DNA from: SFTJ01 sp045613305
GTDB lineage: Bacteria > Bacteroidota > Bacteroidia > Bacteroidales > Muribaculaceae
Reading direction: 5' to 3'
Assembly: GCA_045613305.1 (NCBI GenBank)
Contig: JAZLAU010000012.1
Coordinates: 1-64,000 of the forward strand
DNA length: 64,000 bases
The notes beneath the pieces were generated by a model. It had not been told where the DNA came from, made no database searches, and saw only the letters and a program-made list of their open reading frames with translations. The position numbers were made by a program, and so were the translations under genes. Shown in pieces: positions 17,141-25,795 of this stretch. Within the stretch, counting starts at the first letter, position 1. Every line of letters starts with the position of its first letter.

Positions 17141-19144
17141 ATGAACGTAAAAGAAAGAATAGAATATTTACGCACCGAAATAAACACTCACAACGTAAAT
17201 TATTATATAAACAACTCTCCAACTATAAGCGACCAGGAATTCGACCGAATGCTGAGAGAGTTACAAGACCTTGAAGAATTACACCCAGAGTATTTCGACA
17301 AGTTTTCTCCTACTCAACGCGTAGGAAGCGATTTAACAAAAAACTTTAATCAAGTACGCCATGAAAGACCAATGATGTCGCTTGGTAACTCCTACTCAAT
17401 TGAAGAAGTTGAAGATTTTTTGCGAAGAGCAAAAAACGGACTCAATGAATCGGAATGCGAAATTGTTGGAGAAATGAAATTCGATGGCACATCTATTTCC
17501 TTAACTTATGAAAACGGCCGATTGATACGTGCCGTTACTCGCGGTGATGGCACACATGGAGATGATGTAACCAATAATGTTATTACTATAAAGTCGATTC
17601 CGCTTCATTTAAATGGAAATGATTACCCTTCAAAATTTGAAATTAGAGGCGAAATTTTACTTCCGTGGAAAAATTTTGAAGAACTTAATAGAGAACGTGA
17701 ATTTAATGAGGAACCATTATTTGCCAATCCTCGAAATGCCGCAGCCGGAACGCTAAAATTGCAAAAATCGTCTGAGGTGGCCAAACGTGGTCTGGATGCA
17801 TATTTTTATTATGTTCTTGGCGACAACCTCCCCTATCAAACACATTATGAAAATATGATGGCTGCAAAATCGTGGGGATTTAAGGTTGCCAACCAAATCA
17901 AACGATTATCATCGATTGACGAAGTGCGCGATTATATTGCTTATTGGGATGGCGAACGAAAAAAACTTCCAGTTGCAACAGATGGTTTAGTATTCAAAAT
18001 CAACAACTTAGAGCAACAGGAAGAGTTGGGATTTACAGCAAAATCACCACGTTGGGCTATTGCTTATAAGTTTGCTCCTGAAAGAGAATGTACACAACTA
18101 AAATATGTGTCGTTTGAAGTGGGTCGAACAGGAGTAATAACACCAGTTGCAAATTTATCGCCTGTGCTACTTTCTGGCACAATTGTCAAAAGAGCATCGC
18201 TACATAATGCCGACATTATTCAATCGCTTGACATTCATGAAGAAGACATGCTCTATGTTGAAAAAGGTGGCGAAATTATACCTAAAATTGTTGGCGTAAA
18301 TTTAAAGTCACGTAAAGTGGGCGCTAAACCAATTGAATTTATACACAATTGCCCTATCTGCGGCACTCAACTGGTGAGAATTGAGGGCGAAGCCGCTTGG
18401 ATTTGCCCAAACAAATATAATTGCCCGCCGCAAATAGCAGGTCGCATACAGCACTTTGTTGGACGCAGAATGATGAATATTGATGGCATTGGTGAAGAAC
18501 TTGCAAATCAGCTTTATACTTCCGGATTGGTAGAAAATATTGCCGACCTGTATGACCTGACTGAAGAAGAGCTCTTGATGCTTTCACGTTTTGGCAAAAA
18601 ATCTGCTGAGAGAATATTAAACGGAATAGAAAAATCGAAAGAAGTGCCTTATGAACGTGTAATTTTCGCGTTGTCAATTCCAAATGTAGGCGAAACTACT
18701 GCAAAAATATTGGCAAAAGCATCTGGCACAATGGACAACCTTATGGCTATGTCGGCTGAAGATTTGTCTACAATTAACGAAATCGGGCCAATCATTGCCG
18801 ACAGCATAGTTGAATATTTTGCTCAGCCAATTAACCGAGAGATAATTGAGCGTCTCAGACTTGCAAAATTACAGTTTGCTGCTGAACATAGTGCAACCAA
18901 CGATGTTACCAGCAACAAACTTGAAGGCAAAAAAATTGTCATTAGCGGTGTATTTCAAAAACATTCTCGTGATGAATATAAGCAACTAATTGAGCTTAAT
19001 GGTGGAAAAAATGTCGGTTCGATTTCTGGCTCTACCGATTTAGTTTTAGCCGGTGAAAACATGGGGCCTGCAAAATTAGAAAAAGCACAAAAACTAGGCA
19101 TTCCTATTATTGATGAAGATACTTTTTTGAGTATGATTGAATAA
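17141..19144 (+). CDS. ligA: NAD-dependent DNA ligase LigA
   Basis: This 667-residue enzyme seals nicks using NAD+. Domains in order: Ia NAD-binding segment with DQEFDRMLRELQ, adenylation domain with the nucleophile Lys113 in MKFDG, OB fold, a four-Cys zinc finger (CPICGTQL then WICPNKYNC), helix-hairpin-helix repeats (about 430-570) and a C-terminal BRCT domain (about 590-667). The frame extends 11 codons upstream to a TTG, but the ATG at 17141 begins the family-typical MNVKERIEYLRTEI and lies downstream of the promoter box. It is a single-gene unit closed by a strong bidirectional terminator. Confidence 0.97.
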   Translation: MNVKERIEYLRTEINTHNVNYYINNSPTISDQEFDRMLRELQDLEELHPEYFDKFSPTQRVGSDLTKNFNQVRHERPMMSLGNSYSIEEVEDFLRRAKNGLNESECEIVGEMKFDGTSISLTYENGRLIRAVTRGDGTHGDDVTNNVITIKSIPLHLNGNDYPSKFEIRGEILLPWKNFEELNREREFNEEPLFANPRNAAAGTLKLQKSSEVAKRGLDAYFYYVLGDNLPYQTHYENMMAAKSWGFKVANQIKRLSSIDEVRDYIAYWDGERKKLPVATDGLVFKINNLEQQEELGFTAKSPRWAIAYKFAPERECTQLKYVSFEVGRTGVITPVANLSPVLLSGTIVKRASLHNADIIQSLDIHEEDMLYVEKGGEIIPKIVGVNLKSRKVGAKPIEFIHNCPICGTQLVRIEGEAAWICPNKYNCPPQIAGRIQHFVGRRMMNIDGIGEELANQLYTSGLVENIADLYDLTEEELLMLSRFGKKSAERILNGIEKSKEVPYERVIFALSIPNVGETTAKILAKASGTMDNLMAMSAEDLSTINEIGPIIADSIVEYFAQPINREIIERLRLAKLQFAAEHSATNDVTSNKLEGKKIVISGVFQKHSRDEYKQLIELNGGKNVGSISGSTDLVLAGENMGPAKLEKAQKLGIPIIDEDTFLSMIE

Positions 19145-19152
19145 TCTATATA

Positions 19153-19185
19153 AAGAAAGGAGATTAGCAGCTAATCTCCTTTCTT
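19153..19185 (+). terminator. Bidirectional terminator between ligA and the DUF4251 gene
   Basis: A near-perfect palindrome pairs AAGAAAGGAGATTAGC with its complement. A T-rich run (GTCTTTTA) follows on the plus strand. It lies between convergent genes. Confidence 0.8.
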
Positions 19186-19241
19186 GTCTTTTATTTGAAC
19201 ATGTCACTCACCAATATCAGCGACATCAATTATAGATTTCA

Positions 19242-19772
19242 TCATTTGCCACTATACGGTACTACCCTTCCATACACAACCATTCGGCCGCTGTGCATTG
19301 TGGAATTAACATAGGCCTGTGCATAATCGCTGCCCGCAAACAACTTTATCTCAATTGTAGCGCTAACACCTTGCCCATAAAGGCTATATGACACTGTAAC
19401 ATTGCCTTTTTTATCGGTTTTAAAACGCGGTTTGCTAACTGTGCCTTTTAATGTAAATCCACCAAGACCATTAAATCCCATTTGGCCGTTCTCTAAAGCC
19501 AACTGCACAACCCCTTCTTTATCGATAACATACACAAAGTTTGTTTCTCCTCGTGGATTTGTTATCATACGTCCTGTCCTACCAACCGACACTCGTTCGG
19601 CCATTAAAACAAAACGGCTATTTTCTAATGCCGATTGTGCATATATGTGAGCAATTGAATCAACTTTTGCTTCTAATTCTATCTCTTCCTGTGTTTTAAC
19701 AGTTGAGCATGAAGCCACTTGCAAACATATAAAAAGCAAAAACGATATTTTTAGAATAATATTTCTCATCAT
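19242..19772 (-). CDS. DUF4251-family lipoprotein
   Basis: This 176-residue protein has a lipoprotein signal ending VASC with Cys22 as the predicted lipid site, then a helical stretch and a beta-rich domain (about 50-176) with SVGRTGRMITNPRGETNFVYV and YSLYGQGVSATIEI. The pattern fits DUF4251, a Bacteroidota envelope family without assigned function. It is 74 nt downstream of the guanylate-kinase-like gene on the same strand and faces ligA across a terminator. Confidence 0.8.
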   Translation of the reverse strand: MMRNIILKISFLLFICLQVASCSTVKTQEEIELEAKVDSIAHIYAQSALENSRFVLMAERVSVGRTGRMITNPRGETNFVYVIDKEGVVQLALENGQMGFNGLGGFTLKGTVSKPRFKTDKKGNVTVSYSLYGQGVSATIEIKLFAGSDYAQAYVNSTMHSGRMVVYGRVVPYSGK

Positions 19773-19846
19773 CTATTTTTTATTATTGAAAACAAATGTT
19801 CTTTCTTTAAATATGACAAATAAACTTCAAAAAAGTTTATCGTAAG

Positions 19847-20350
19847 TCAGAACATTTTTTCAACAATCTGCTTTCTCAAATCTTCAATAGTTCCGTTATT
19901 GGTTATTACAATATCATAGAAGTCATCATCAAGTTTCAAACGTTCTTCATCTCGCTTCATCCTCTGAGCATCAACAAGTTGTTGAATCTTTGACTCGTCT
20001 TTTTTAATTAAAACTGTAATAATCTTAACCTCATTGCCAAACTTTTCAATCATTTCAACCAAGGCAACTTCATCAATAATATAAGTACAACCCTTTGTCG
20101 CTAGAATTTGATCTACAGTTGTCCAATAATGTCGTCCACCGAAATATGTATATGCTAACATACGACTTTTATCGGGTATTTCATTCTCAGAAACAAACCA
20201 ATGTTCTTTGCCATTTGTTTCACCCTCGCGCATGTCACGAGTTGTGTATGACACAAGACTCGGTATTCCTAATTCTTCCATTATCTGGGTAGCCGTGGTT
20301 TTACCACATCCCGAAGCTCCCACTACAGCATATATTACAGGTTTTGACAT
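19847..20350 (-). CDS. Guanylate-kinase-like P-loop protein
   Basis: This 167-residue protein has a Walker A motif GASGCGKTT (residues 11-19) and SYTTRDMREGETNGKEHWFV, which matches the GMP-binding region of guanylate kinases (TTRxxRxGExxGxxYxF). It is shorter than true Gmk (about 190-205), and its middle part diverges, with a Lys/Glu-rich helix at about 125-145. It may be a degenerate or specialised nucleotide kinase rather than the essential Gmk. The gene has a good promoter and is divergent from the CPBP protease gene. Confidence 0.72.
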   Translation of the reverse strand: MSKPVIYAVVGASGCGKTTATQIMEELGIPSLVSYTTRDMREGETNGKEHWFVSENEIPDKSRMLAYTYFGGRHYWTTVDQILATKGCTYIIDEVALVEMIEKFGNEVKIITVLIKKDESKIQQLVDAQRMKRDEERLKLDDDFYDIVITNNGTIEDLRKQIVEKMF

Positions 20351-20370
20351 ATATTATAAAATTTATTCTA

Positions 20371-20402
20371 CAAATTTATTTAATTTTGTGGTCACTAACA
20401 AA
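20371..20402 (-). promoter_or_regulatory. Promoter for the guanylate-kinase-like gene
   Basis: On the minus strand, TTTG (20402-20399), a 20-nt spacer and TAAATTTG (20378-20371) match the Bacteroidota consensus fully. The ATG is at 20350. Confidence 0.75.
20381..20388 (+). promoter_or_regulatory. -7 box for the CPBP protease gene
   Basis: TAATTTTG on the plus strand is 24 nt before the ATG at 20413. It lies inside the spacer of the divergent minus-strand promoter, so the two promoters overlap. Confidence 0.5.
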
Positions 20403-20412
20403 TAATTGACTC

Positions 20413-21291
20413 ATGGATAACAACCGAATAACGCTTAAAATGAGTTTCTCATTGAAACTCTTATTTTTTATTTCTAATTTTTTAATATGCTTTTTCTTTA
20501 CAGCAATAGTATATTCACTGCTGGCAAATAAATTCGGAACACCCGACTGGGTTATATTGTCACAAGTGACATTACAAAACATTGTGTCATTTTCACTTCC
20601 TGCGGTTGTTTTAGCAGCATTTATAACTGGCAATCCTTTTAAATATTTAGGTATGAATGTAGCACCTAAAGCAAAGGAATTGTTATTTGTGCTACTGCTC
20701 TATATTGCGTCGATTCCGGTAATGAACCTTATAATTTACCTTAATTCAAATGTAGCATTCCCAGATTCTTTAAGTGCCGTGGAGCAAATACTCCGCAATT
20801 ACGAAGAAGCGGCACAAGCTGTTACAGACCAACTAATTTCGGGCCAAAGCTTCATGGGAATTTGTGTTCTAATTCTCACTGTTGGTTGTCTTACAGGCAT
20901 GGGTGAGGAAATATTTTTCAGAGGAATGCTAACTCGCTTGTTTATCGACAAACCTTTAAATAAACATCTTTCGATTTGGTTGGGTGCCATAATTTTTAGT
21001 TTTATGCATTTCCAATTTTTCGGCTTTGTTCCACGAGTGCTACTTGGCGCTATGTTTGGCTACCTAACGGTTTGGACTGGCTGTCTGTGGATACCAATAT
21101 TTGCACATGCACTGAATAATTCAGTTGCCATAATTGCAAATCACTTATTTGAAAATAAAGTTATCGAAAACAAGATTGATGTTATTGGCACTCCTGAAAG
21201 TTTATTGTGGTTATCTGTAATAAGTGCTATAGCTGTATACTTGCTACTTCACAATAGACAAAAATTCATACAAAAAAGGCAGACAACTTAG
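20413..21291 (+). CDS. CPBP/CAAX-type intramembrane metalloprotease
   Basis: This 292-residue polytopic membrane protein has about seven hydrophobic helices. It carries the Abi/CPBP motifs: Glu165-Glu166-xxx-Arg170 (GEEIFFRG), His199 in FSFMHFQ, and His232 with Asn236 in FAHALNN. Members are related to eukaryotic CAAX prenyl proteases; bacterial members process peptides or confer self-immunity, but the substrate here is unknown. No bacteriocin genes are nearby. Its promoter overlaps that of the divergent guanylate-kinase-like gene. Its last bases overlap the stem of the minus-strand lptB terminator. Confidence 0.88.
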   Translation: MDNNRITLKMSFSLKLLFFISNFLICFFFTAIVYSLLANKFGTPDWVILSQVTLQNIVSFSLPAVVLAAFITGNPFKYLGMNVAPKAKELLFVLLLYIASIPVMNLIIYLNSNVAFPDSLSAVEQILRNYEEAAQAVTDQLISGQSFMGICVLILTVGCLTGMGEEIFFRGMLTRLFIDKPLNKHLSIWLGAIIFSFMHFQFFGFVPRVLLGAMFGYLTVWTGCLWIPIFAHALNNSVAIIANHLFENKVIENKIDVIGTPESLLWLSVISAIAVYLLLHNRQKFIQKRQTT

Positions 21292-21304
21292 TAGTCGTCT
21301 GCCT
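21277..21304 (-). terminator. Terminator of the udk-lptB unit
   Basis: AGGCAGAC (21277-21284) pairs with GTCTGCCT (21297-21304). On the minus strand the stem is followed by a run of T. It overlaps the 3' end of the convergent CPBP gene. Confidence 0.6.
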
Positions 21305-21327
21305 GACAATGTGTTAAATATGTTTTG

Positions 21328-22176
21328 TTAATCAAAACGTTTACGTCTAAACACGAAGTTGCGTCCCAAATATTTCTCTCTCACCACCGGATTTTCGGCC
21401 AACTCTTCGCTTGTGCCCTGGAACAAAATTTTACCTTCAAAAAGCAAATATGCTCGGTCGGTAATGCTTAACGTTTCGGGGGCATTGTGGTCAGTAATGA
21501 GAATGCCAATGTTACGCTCTTTTAGCTTATACACAACACTTTGAATTTCTTCAACCGCAATTGGGTCAACACCGGCAAAAGGCTCATCAAGCATAATAAA
21601 ACGGGGGTTAATAGCTAAGCATCGTGCAATTTCGGTTCGGCGACGTTCGCCACCCGACAATCGGTCTCCGGTATTCTTTCTCACCTTTTGCAAGCTAAAT
21701 TCACCAATTAGCGACTCCAAACGCTCACGTTGCTCTTCAGGCGTTGAATCGGTCATCTCCAACACGCACTTAAGGTTTTCTTCAACAGTTAGTTTGCGGA
21801 AAACCGATGCTTCTTGTGCCAGATAACCAATACCATGCTTGGCACGCTTATATACTGGAAAATTGGTGATATTATAGTCGTTCAAAAAAATTTGTCCCGA
21901 ATTGGGGGTAATCAGACCTGTAGTCATATAAAATGTTGTCGTTTTACCCGCGCCATTTGGTCCAAGCAGTCCAACTATTTCGCCCTGATGCACATTAATC
22001 GAAACATGATTAACCACTGTGCGTTGGCGATATTTTTTAACAAGGTCATCAGTTCGAAGCACCAACTTGCCTTCTGCGCCTAATGCATCAAGTTCGTTAA
22101 GTTTTTGTTCTTCGGCATTGCGTTCAGCTGCAGTTTTCACATTCGCCAATTTTGCCAAAATCGGAATTATCTTCAT
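21328..22176 (-). CDS. lptB: LPS export ABC transporter ATP-binding protein LptB
   Basis: This 282-residue ATPase powers lipopolysaccharide extraction from the inner membrane with LptF/LptG. Walker A is GPNGAGKTT (residues 72-80), the Q-loop is YLAQEASVFRKLTVEEN, the signature is LSGGERRR, Walker B is RFIMLDEPF and the H-loop is ITDHN. The sequence is typical LptB from about residue 38 onward. Ahead of it is an N-terminal extension of about 35 residues, rich in Lys, Ala and Glu, with no other credible start. It follows udk by 10 nt in the same operon. It is not MlaF or a generic importer ATPase, because of the LptB-specific FAGVDPIAVEEIQ segment. Confidence 0.93.
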   Translation of the reverse strand: MKIIPILAKLANVKTAAERNAEEQKLNELDALGAEGKLVLRTDDLVKKYRQRTVVNHVSINVHQGEIVGLLGPNGAGKTTTFYMTTGLITPNSGQIFLNDYNITNFPVYKRAKHGIGYLAQEASVFRKLTVEENLKCVLEMTDSTPEEQRERLESLIGEFSLQKVRKNTGDRLSGGERRRTEIARCLAINPRFIMLDEPFAGVDPIAVEEIQSVVYKLKERNIGILITDHNAPETLSITDRAYLLFEGKILFQGTSEELAENPVVREKYLGRNFVFRRKRFD

Positions 22177-22186
22177 TTAAATCTTT

Positions 22187-22801
22187 TTACTTATTATTGA
22201 GTTTGCTTTTAATGTATTCGGTAAGCAAATTAATTGCAACCTCATTGTGGCCACCCTGAGGTACTATCAAATCACAAAAGCGCTTGCCCGGCTCAATATG
22301 TTTTAGATGCATAGGTTTAAGCACCTTTTCATATCTATCGATAACCATCTCAGGTGTGCGTCCGCGTTCAATGCAGTCTCGGCTAATAACTCTAATGAGG
22401 CGGTCATCGGCATCAGCATCAACAAACACCTTAATGTCCATCATTTCCCTAAGACGGTCGTCCGACATTACAAGAATACCTTCAAGCACCACTACATCAT
22501 GAGGTCCCATATTAATAGTTTCTTCTTTGCGAGAACTTGTAATATAATCATATGTAGGCATGTCGATTGATTTACCTTGCTTCAAATCGTTCAAGTGAGC
22601 AAGAAGCAAATCCCAATCGAAAGCGGCAGGCTCGTCAAAGTTAATCTTCTGACGGTCTTCCATTGGAATGTGGCTTGAGTCCTTGTAATAATTATCTTGC
22701 GAAATAACTCCAACTTCACTCGTTGGAAGATTTTCCATTATCTTCCTAACAACAGTAGTTTTTCCTGATCCAGTTCCGCCTGCTATACCAATTATCAACA
22801 T
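22187..22801 (-). CDS. udk: Uridine kinase (uridine/cytidine kinase)
   Basis: This 204-residue enzyme phosphorylates uridine and cytidine in pyrimidine salvage. It has Walker A GGTGSGKTT (residues 8-16), ISQDNYYKD, the NFDEPAAFDWDLL segment, TYDYITSSR and the RDCIERGRT motif, all diagnostic of Udk. Length is normal. It is the first gene of the udk-lptB unit and divergent from mlaE. Confidence 0.95.
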   Translation of the reverse strand: MLIIGIAGGTGSGKTTVVRKIMENLPTSEVGVISQDNYYKDSSHIPMEDRQKINFDEPAAFDWDLLLAHLNDLKQGKSIDMPTYDYITSSRKEETINMGPHDVVVLEGILVMSDDRLREMMDIKVFVDADADDRLIRVISRDCIERGRTPEMVIDRYEKVLKPMHLKHIEPGKRFCDLIVPQGGHNEVAINLLTEYIKSKLNNK

Positions 22802-22853
22802 TATTTTAGATTTTTATTTATTATCGATTCAAGTTCTTCACACAATCAATCAA

Positions 22854-22861
22854 CAAAGATA
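22854..22861 (-). promoter_or_regulatory. -7 box for udk-lptB
   Basis: TATCTTTG on the minus strand lies 53 nt before the udk ATG. No clear -33 is seen. Confidence 0.5.
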
Positions 22862-23015
22862 ATGATTAAATTGCTACCTATTAAAATTCTGAAATAAAAT
22901 TTTACGGAAAACTAATCATTTAAGCATTTCAAGGCATACTTAAATTTAAGGATTTGTCAATAAACCCAAAATAAAACTAAATGATGTCTATATCTCCAAA
23001 AAATAATTAAGTTTC

Positions 23016-23046
23016 TTTCACGATGGGGTATTTTTAACTAACTTTG
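23016..23046 (+). promoter_or_regulatory. Promoter for mlaE-mlaF and downstream genes
   Basis: TTTC at 23016-23019 and TAACTTTG at 23039-23046 are 19 nt apart, about 25 nt before the mlaE ATG at 23072. Confidence 0.65.
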
Positions 23047-23071
23047 TAAGTAATTTTAAATTGAGAAAATT

Positions 23072-23818
23072 ATGTTAAAAAAATCGTTAGGTGTATTCGG
23101 CAAATATTGCCTGTTTATCTGGAGCTGTTTCAGCATTCCTGATAAATGGCGTGAATTTTTCCGCAGGTACATTCAAGAGATTCTTCGTTTGGGAGTTGAT
23201 TCTATTCCACTTGTTTTAATTGTATCTATTTTCATTGGTGCCGTTTGTACAATCCAAATGAAATTAAATATCACCTCTCCGCTTCTGCCTAAGTATGCAA
23301 TTGGTATGACAACCCGAGAAATCATTCTTCTCGAGTTTTCGTCATCAATATTATGCTTGATTTTGGCTGGTAAAGTTGGTAGTAGTATCGCCTCAGAAAT
23401 AGGCACCATGCGTGTTACTGAGCAGATTGATGCGCTTGAGATAATGGGTGTAAATTCAGCCAACTTCTTAGTGCTGCCAAAAATTGCCGCATTCATATCA
23501 TATATCCCCATTTTAGTAGTGTTCTGTATGGTGACAAGCCTATTCGGTGGCTATCTCATATGCATCGTAACGGGTATGGTATCGGTCGACGTCTACATTT
23601 ACGGGCTGCAAACCATGTTCACACCATGGTATGTGTGGTATGCATTAATAAAATCTGTAATATTCGCATTTATCATTAGCAGCGTTTCTTCTTATTTTGG
23701 ATATTATGTTGAGGGCGGAGCGCTTCAAGTAGGCACTGCAAGTACGCGTGCGGTTGTGACCAGCAGCATTTTAATTCTGCTAATGGATGTTGTATGCACT
23801 AAAGTTATGTTACAATAA
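23072..23818 (+). CDS. mlaE: MlaE-family ABC transporter permease (lipid transport)
   Basis: This 248-residue integral membrane protein is the permease of the MCE/Mla lipid-transport ABC system, which moves phospholipids between membranes. It contains the MlaE signature around EIGTMRVTEQIDALEIMGVN (about residues 110-130) and five or so membrane helices. The stop overlaps the mlaF start (TAATG at 23816-23820), so the pair is translationally coupled. The MCE-domain partner MlaD is not adjacent, so it must be encoded elsewhere. Confidence 0.93.
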   Translation: MLKKSLGVFGKYCLFIWSCFSIPDKWREFFRRYIQEILRLGVDSIPLVLIVSIFIGAVCTIQMKLNITSPLLPKYAIGMTTREIILLEFSSSILCLILAGKVGSSIASEIGTMRVTEQIDALEIMGVNSANFLVLPKIAAFISYIPILVVFCMVTSLFGGYLICIVTGMVSVDVYIYGLQTMFTPWYVWYALIKSVIFAFIISSVSSYFGYYVEGGALQVGTASTRAVVTSSILILLMDVVCTKVMLQ

Positions 23819-24591
23819 TGATTGAAGTAAAAAACATACGCAAGTCGTTTGACGACAAAGAGATTCTTCACGGCATAGATGCAGTTTTCAAAGACGGTAT
23901 CACCAATCTTATAATTGGCCAAAGCGGTTCGGGTAAAACCGTTTTGATGAAGAGCTTAGTAGGCCTCCACACCCCCGACGAAGGTCAAATACTTTATGAT
24001 GGCAGAGATTTGCTTCAAATGAACACAAAGCAAAAGAAAGATTTGCGAAAAGAAATCGGAATGCTATTCCAGGGATCTGCCCTATTTGACTCTGAAACCG
24101 TTTTAGGCAATGTCATGTTCCCTCTTAAGATGTTTTCCGACATGTCGCACGAAGAGCAGCTCGAGCGCGCGCATTTTTGTATTAAGCGCGTTAATCTCAT
24201 TGGTGCTGACGACAAATTCCCATCGGAAATCAGTGGCGGTATGCAAAAACGTGTGGCTATAGCACGCGCTATCGCTCTTAACCCTAAATACCTGTTTTGT
24301 GATGAGCCAAACTCTGGATTGGACCCTAAAACATCAATCCTTATAGATGAGTTGCTTAGCGACATTACTCACGAATATGGCATTACCACTGTAATTAACA
24401 CCCATGACATGAATTCTGTGCTGGGCATTGGAGAAAACATCATTTTCTTGAACAAAGGCCACTTAGACTGGACAGGTAATAAAGATGAAGTATATGACAG
24501 CGACAACGAAAGTCTGAATGACTTTGTATTTGCCAACAATCTGTTCAAGAAAGTTAAGAAATATGTGAATCTTACCAACGATAAAGAGTAA
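23818..24591 (+). CDS. mlaF: MlaF-family ABC transporter ATP-binding protein
   Basis: This 257-residue ATPase energises the MlaE permease. Walker A is GQSGSGKT (residues 34-41), the Q-loop is MLFQGSALFDSETVLGNV, the signature is ISGGMQKR, Walker B is YLFCDEPNSGLDP and the H-loop is NTHDM. The ISGGMQKRVAIARAI and GSALFDS segments are typical of MlaF rather than of LptB or importer ATPases. It overlaps mlaE by 1 nt and is followed by dxr after 36 nt. Confidence 0.93.
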   Translation: MIEVKNIRKSFDDKEILHGIDAVFKDGITNLIIGQSGSGKTVLMKSLVGLHTPDEGQILYDGRDLLQMNTKQKKDLRKEIGMLFQGSALFDSETVLGNVMFPLKMFSDMSHEEQLERAHFCIKRVNLIGADDKFPSEISGGMQKRVAIARAIALNPKYLFCDEPNSGLDPKTSILIDELLSDITHEYGITTVINTHDMNSVLGIGENIIFLNKGHLDWTGNKDEVYDSDNESLNDFVFANNLFKKVKKYVNLTNDKE

Positions 24592-24627
24592 CGATTCGCT
24601 AATTTATTACTTAAAATAGTGAAACAC

Positions 24628-25776
24628 ATGCAAAACATAGCAATACTTGGTAGCACAGGCTCTATTGGCCGTCAAACGGTTGATATAATCTGTGAATATT
24701 CCGAATTGTTTAAAGCATATCTTCTTACGGCAAATTCAAGTGTAGACTTGCTTGTGGAGCAAGCCATAAAACTGCAACCGAAATATGTAATAATTGCAAA
24801 TGACAAATATTACAATGAAGTGAAGGATGCACTAAGCTCCTACCCGATTGAAGTAAAATCTGGAATGCAAAGCATTGTAGATGCTATGGCCGATGACGCA
24901 ATCAACACCGTTGTTACAGCCATGGTAGGATACGCAGGATTAGCGCCCACAATCAACGCAATTAAGCATAATAAAAACATTGCTTTAGCAAACAAAGAAA
25001 CCCTTGTAGTTGCCGGAGCATTGATTAATCAACTTTTAGCCCAATCAAAATCAAAGTTATATCCTGTTGATTCAGAACACGGCGCCATTTGGCAATGCTT
25101 AATAGGAGAAAAGCCTGAGCATATTCACAAGCTGATTCTCACAGCATCGGGAGGTCCATTCCGAACAAAGACAATAGAAGAATTAGCACACGTTACTAAA
25201 GCTGATGCCCTAAAACATCCAAACTGGGCAATGGGCGCGAAAATCACTATCGACAGCGCTACTATGATGAACAAAGGGTTTGAAGTTATGGAAGCCAAAT
25301 GGCTTTTCAACATCGACCTTGACCGAATTGAGGTGGTTGTTCACCCACAATCAATAATTCACTCAATGGTGGAATTTATTGATGGTTCAGTTAAGGCACA
25401 ATTGGGATTGCCCGATATGAGAATTCCTATTCGTTATGCACTTGGATTCCCAGAACGGCTGTATTCTGACGCTCAGCGCATGAGAGTAACCGATTATCGC
25501 AATCTAACTTTTGAGGAACCTGACTTGGAGAAATTCCCTATGCTTGCACTAGCCTATGAAGCATCGCGAGCCGGAGGCAATGTTCCTTGCGTACTTAATG
25601 CCGCTAACGAAATTGCCGTTGCTGCATTTTTAAACGACAAAATTAAATATAATGACATAGTTCGTATTGTGAAAGAAACAATGTCGTGGGCACAATTTAT
25701 CGAATCACCCACCTACGAAGACTATGTAAGCACAAACATTGAGGCTCGAAAATATGCAGAGTCAATCATTTTATAA
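24628..25776 (+). CDS. dxr: 1-deoxy-D-xylulose 5-phosphate reductoisomerase
   Basis: This 382-residue NADPH enzyme makes 2-C-methyl-D-erythritol 4-phosphate, the committed step of the MEP isoprenoid pathway. The NADPH motif is LGSTGSIGRQTVDII, then ALANKETLVVAGALI, the metal and substrate loop PVDSEHGAIWQCL, TASGGPFRTK and IDSATMMNKGFEVMEA follow. The open frame reaches a GTG at 24619, but the ATG at 24628 starts the family-typical MQNIAILGSTGSIG. It sits between mlaF and rseP, and dxr next to rseP is a common bacterial pairing. Confidence 0.96.
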   Translation: MQNIAILGSTGSIGRQTVDIICEYSELFKAYLLTANSSVDLLVEQAIKLQPKYVIIANDKYYNEVKDALSSYPIEVKSGMQSIVDAMADDAINTVVTAMVGYAGLAPTINAIKHNKNIALANKETLVVAGALINQLLAQSKSKLYPVDSEHGAIWQCLIGEKPEHIHKLILTASGGPFRTKTIEELAHVTKADALKHPNWAMGAKITIDSATMMNKGFEVMEAKWLFNIDLDRIEVVVHPQSIIHSMVEFIDGSVKAQLGLPDMRIPIRYALGFPERLYSDAQRMRVTDYRNLTFEEPDLEKFPMLALAYEASRAGGNVPCVLNAANEIAVAAFLNDKIKYNDIVRIVKETMSWAQFIESPTYEDYVSTNIEARKYAESIIL

Positions 25777-25795
25777 CAACTGACATTTTATTTAA

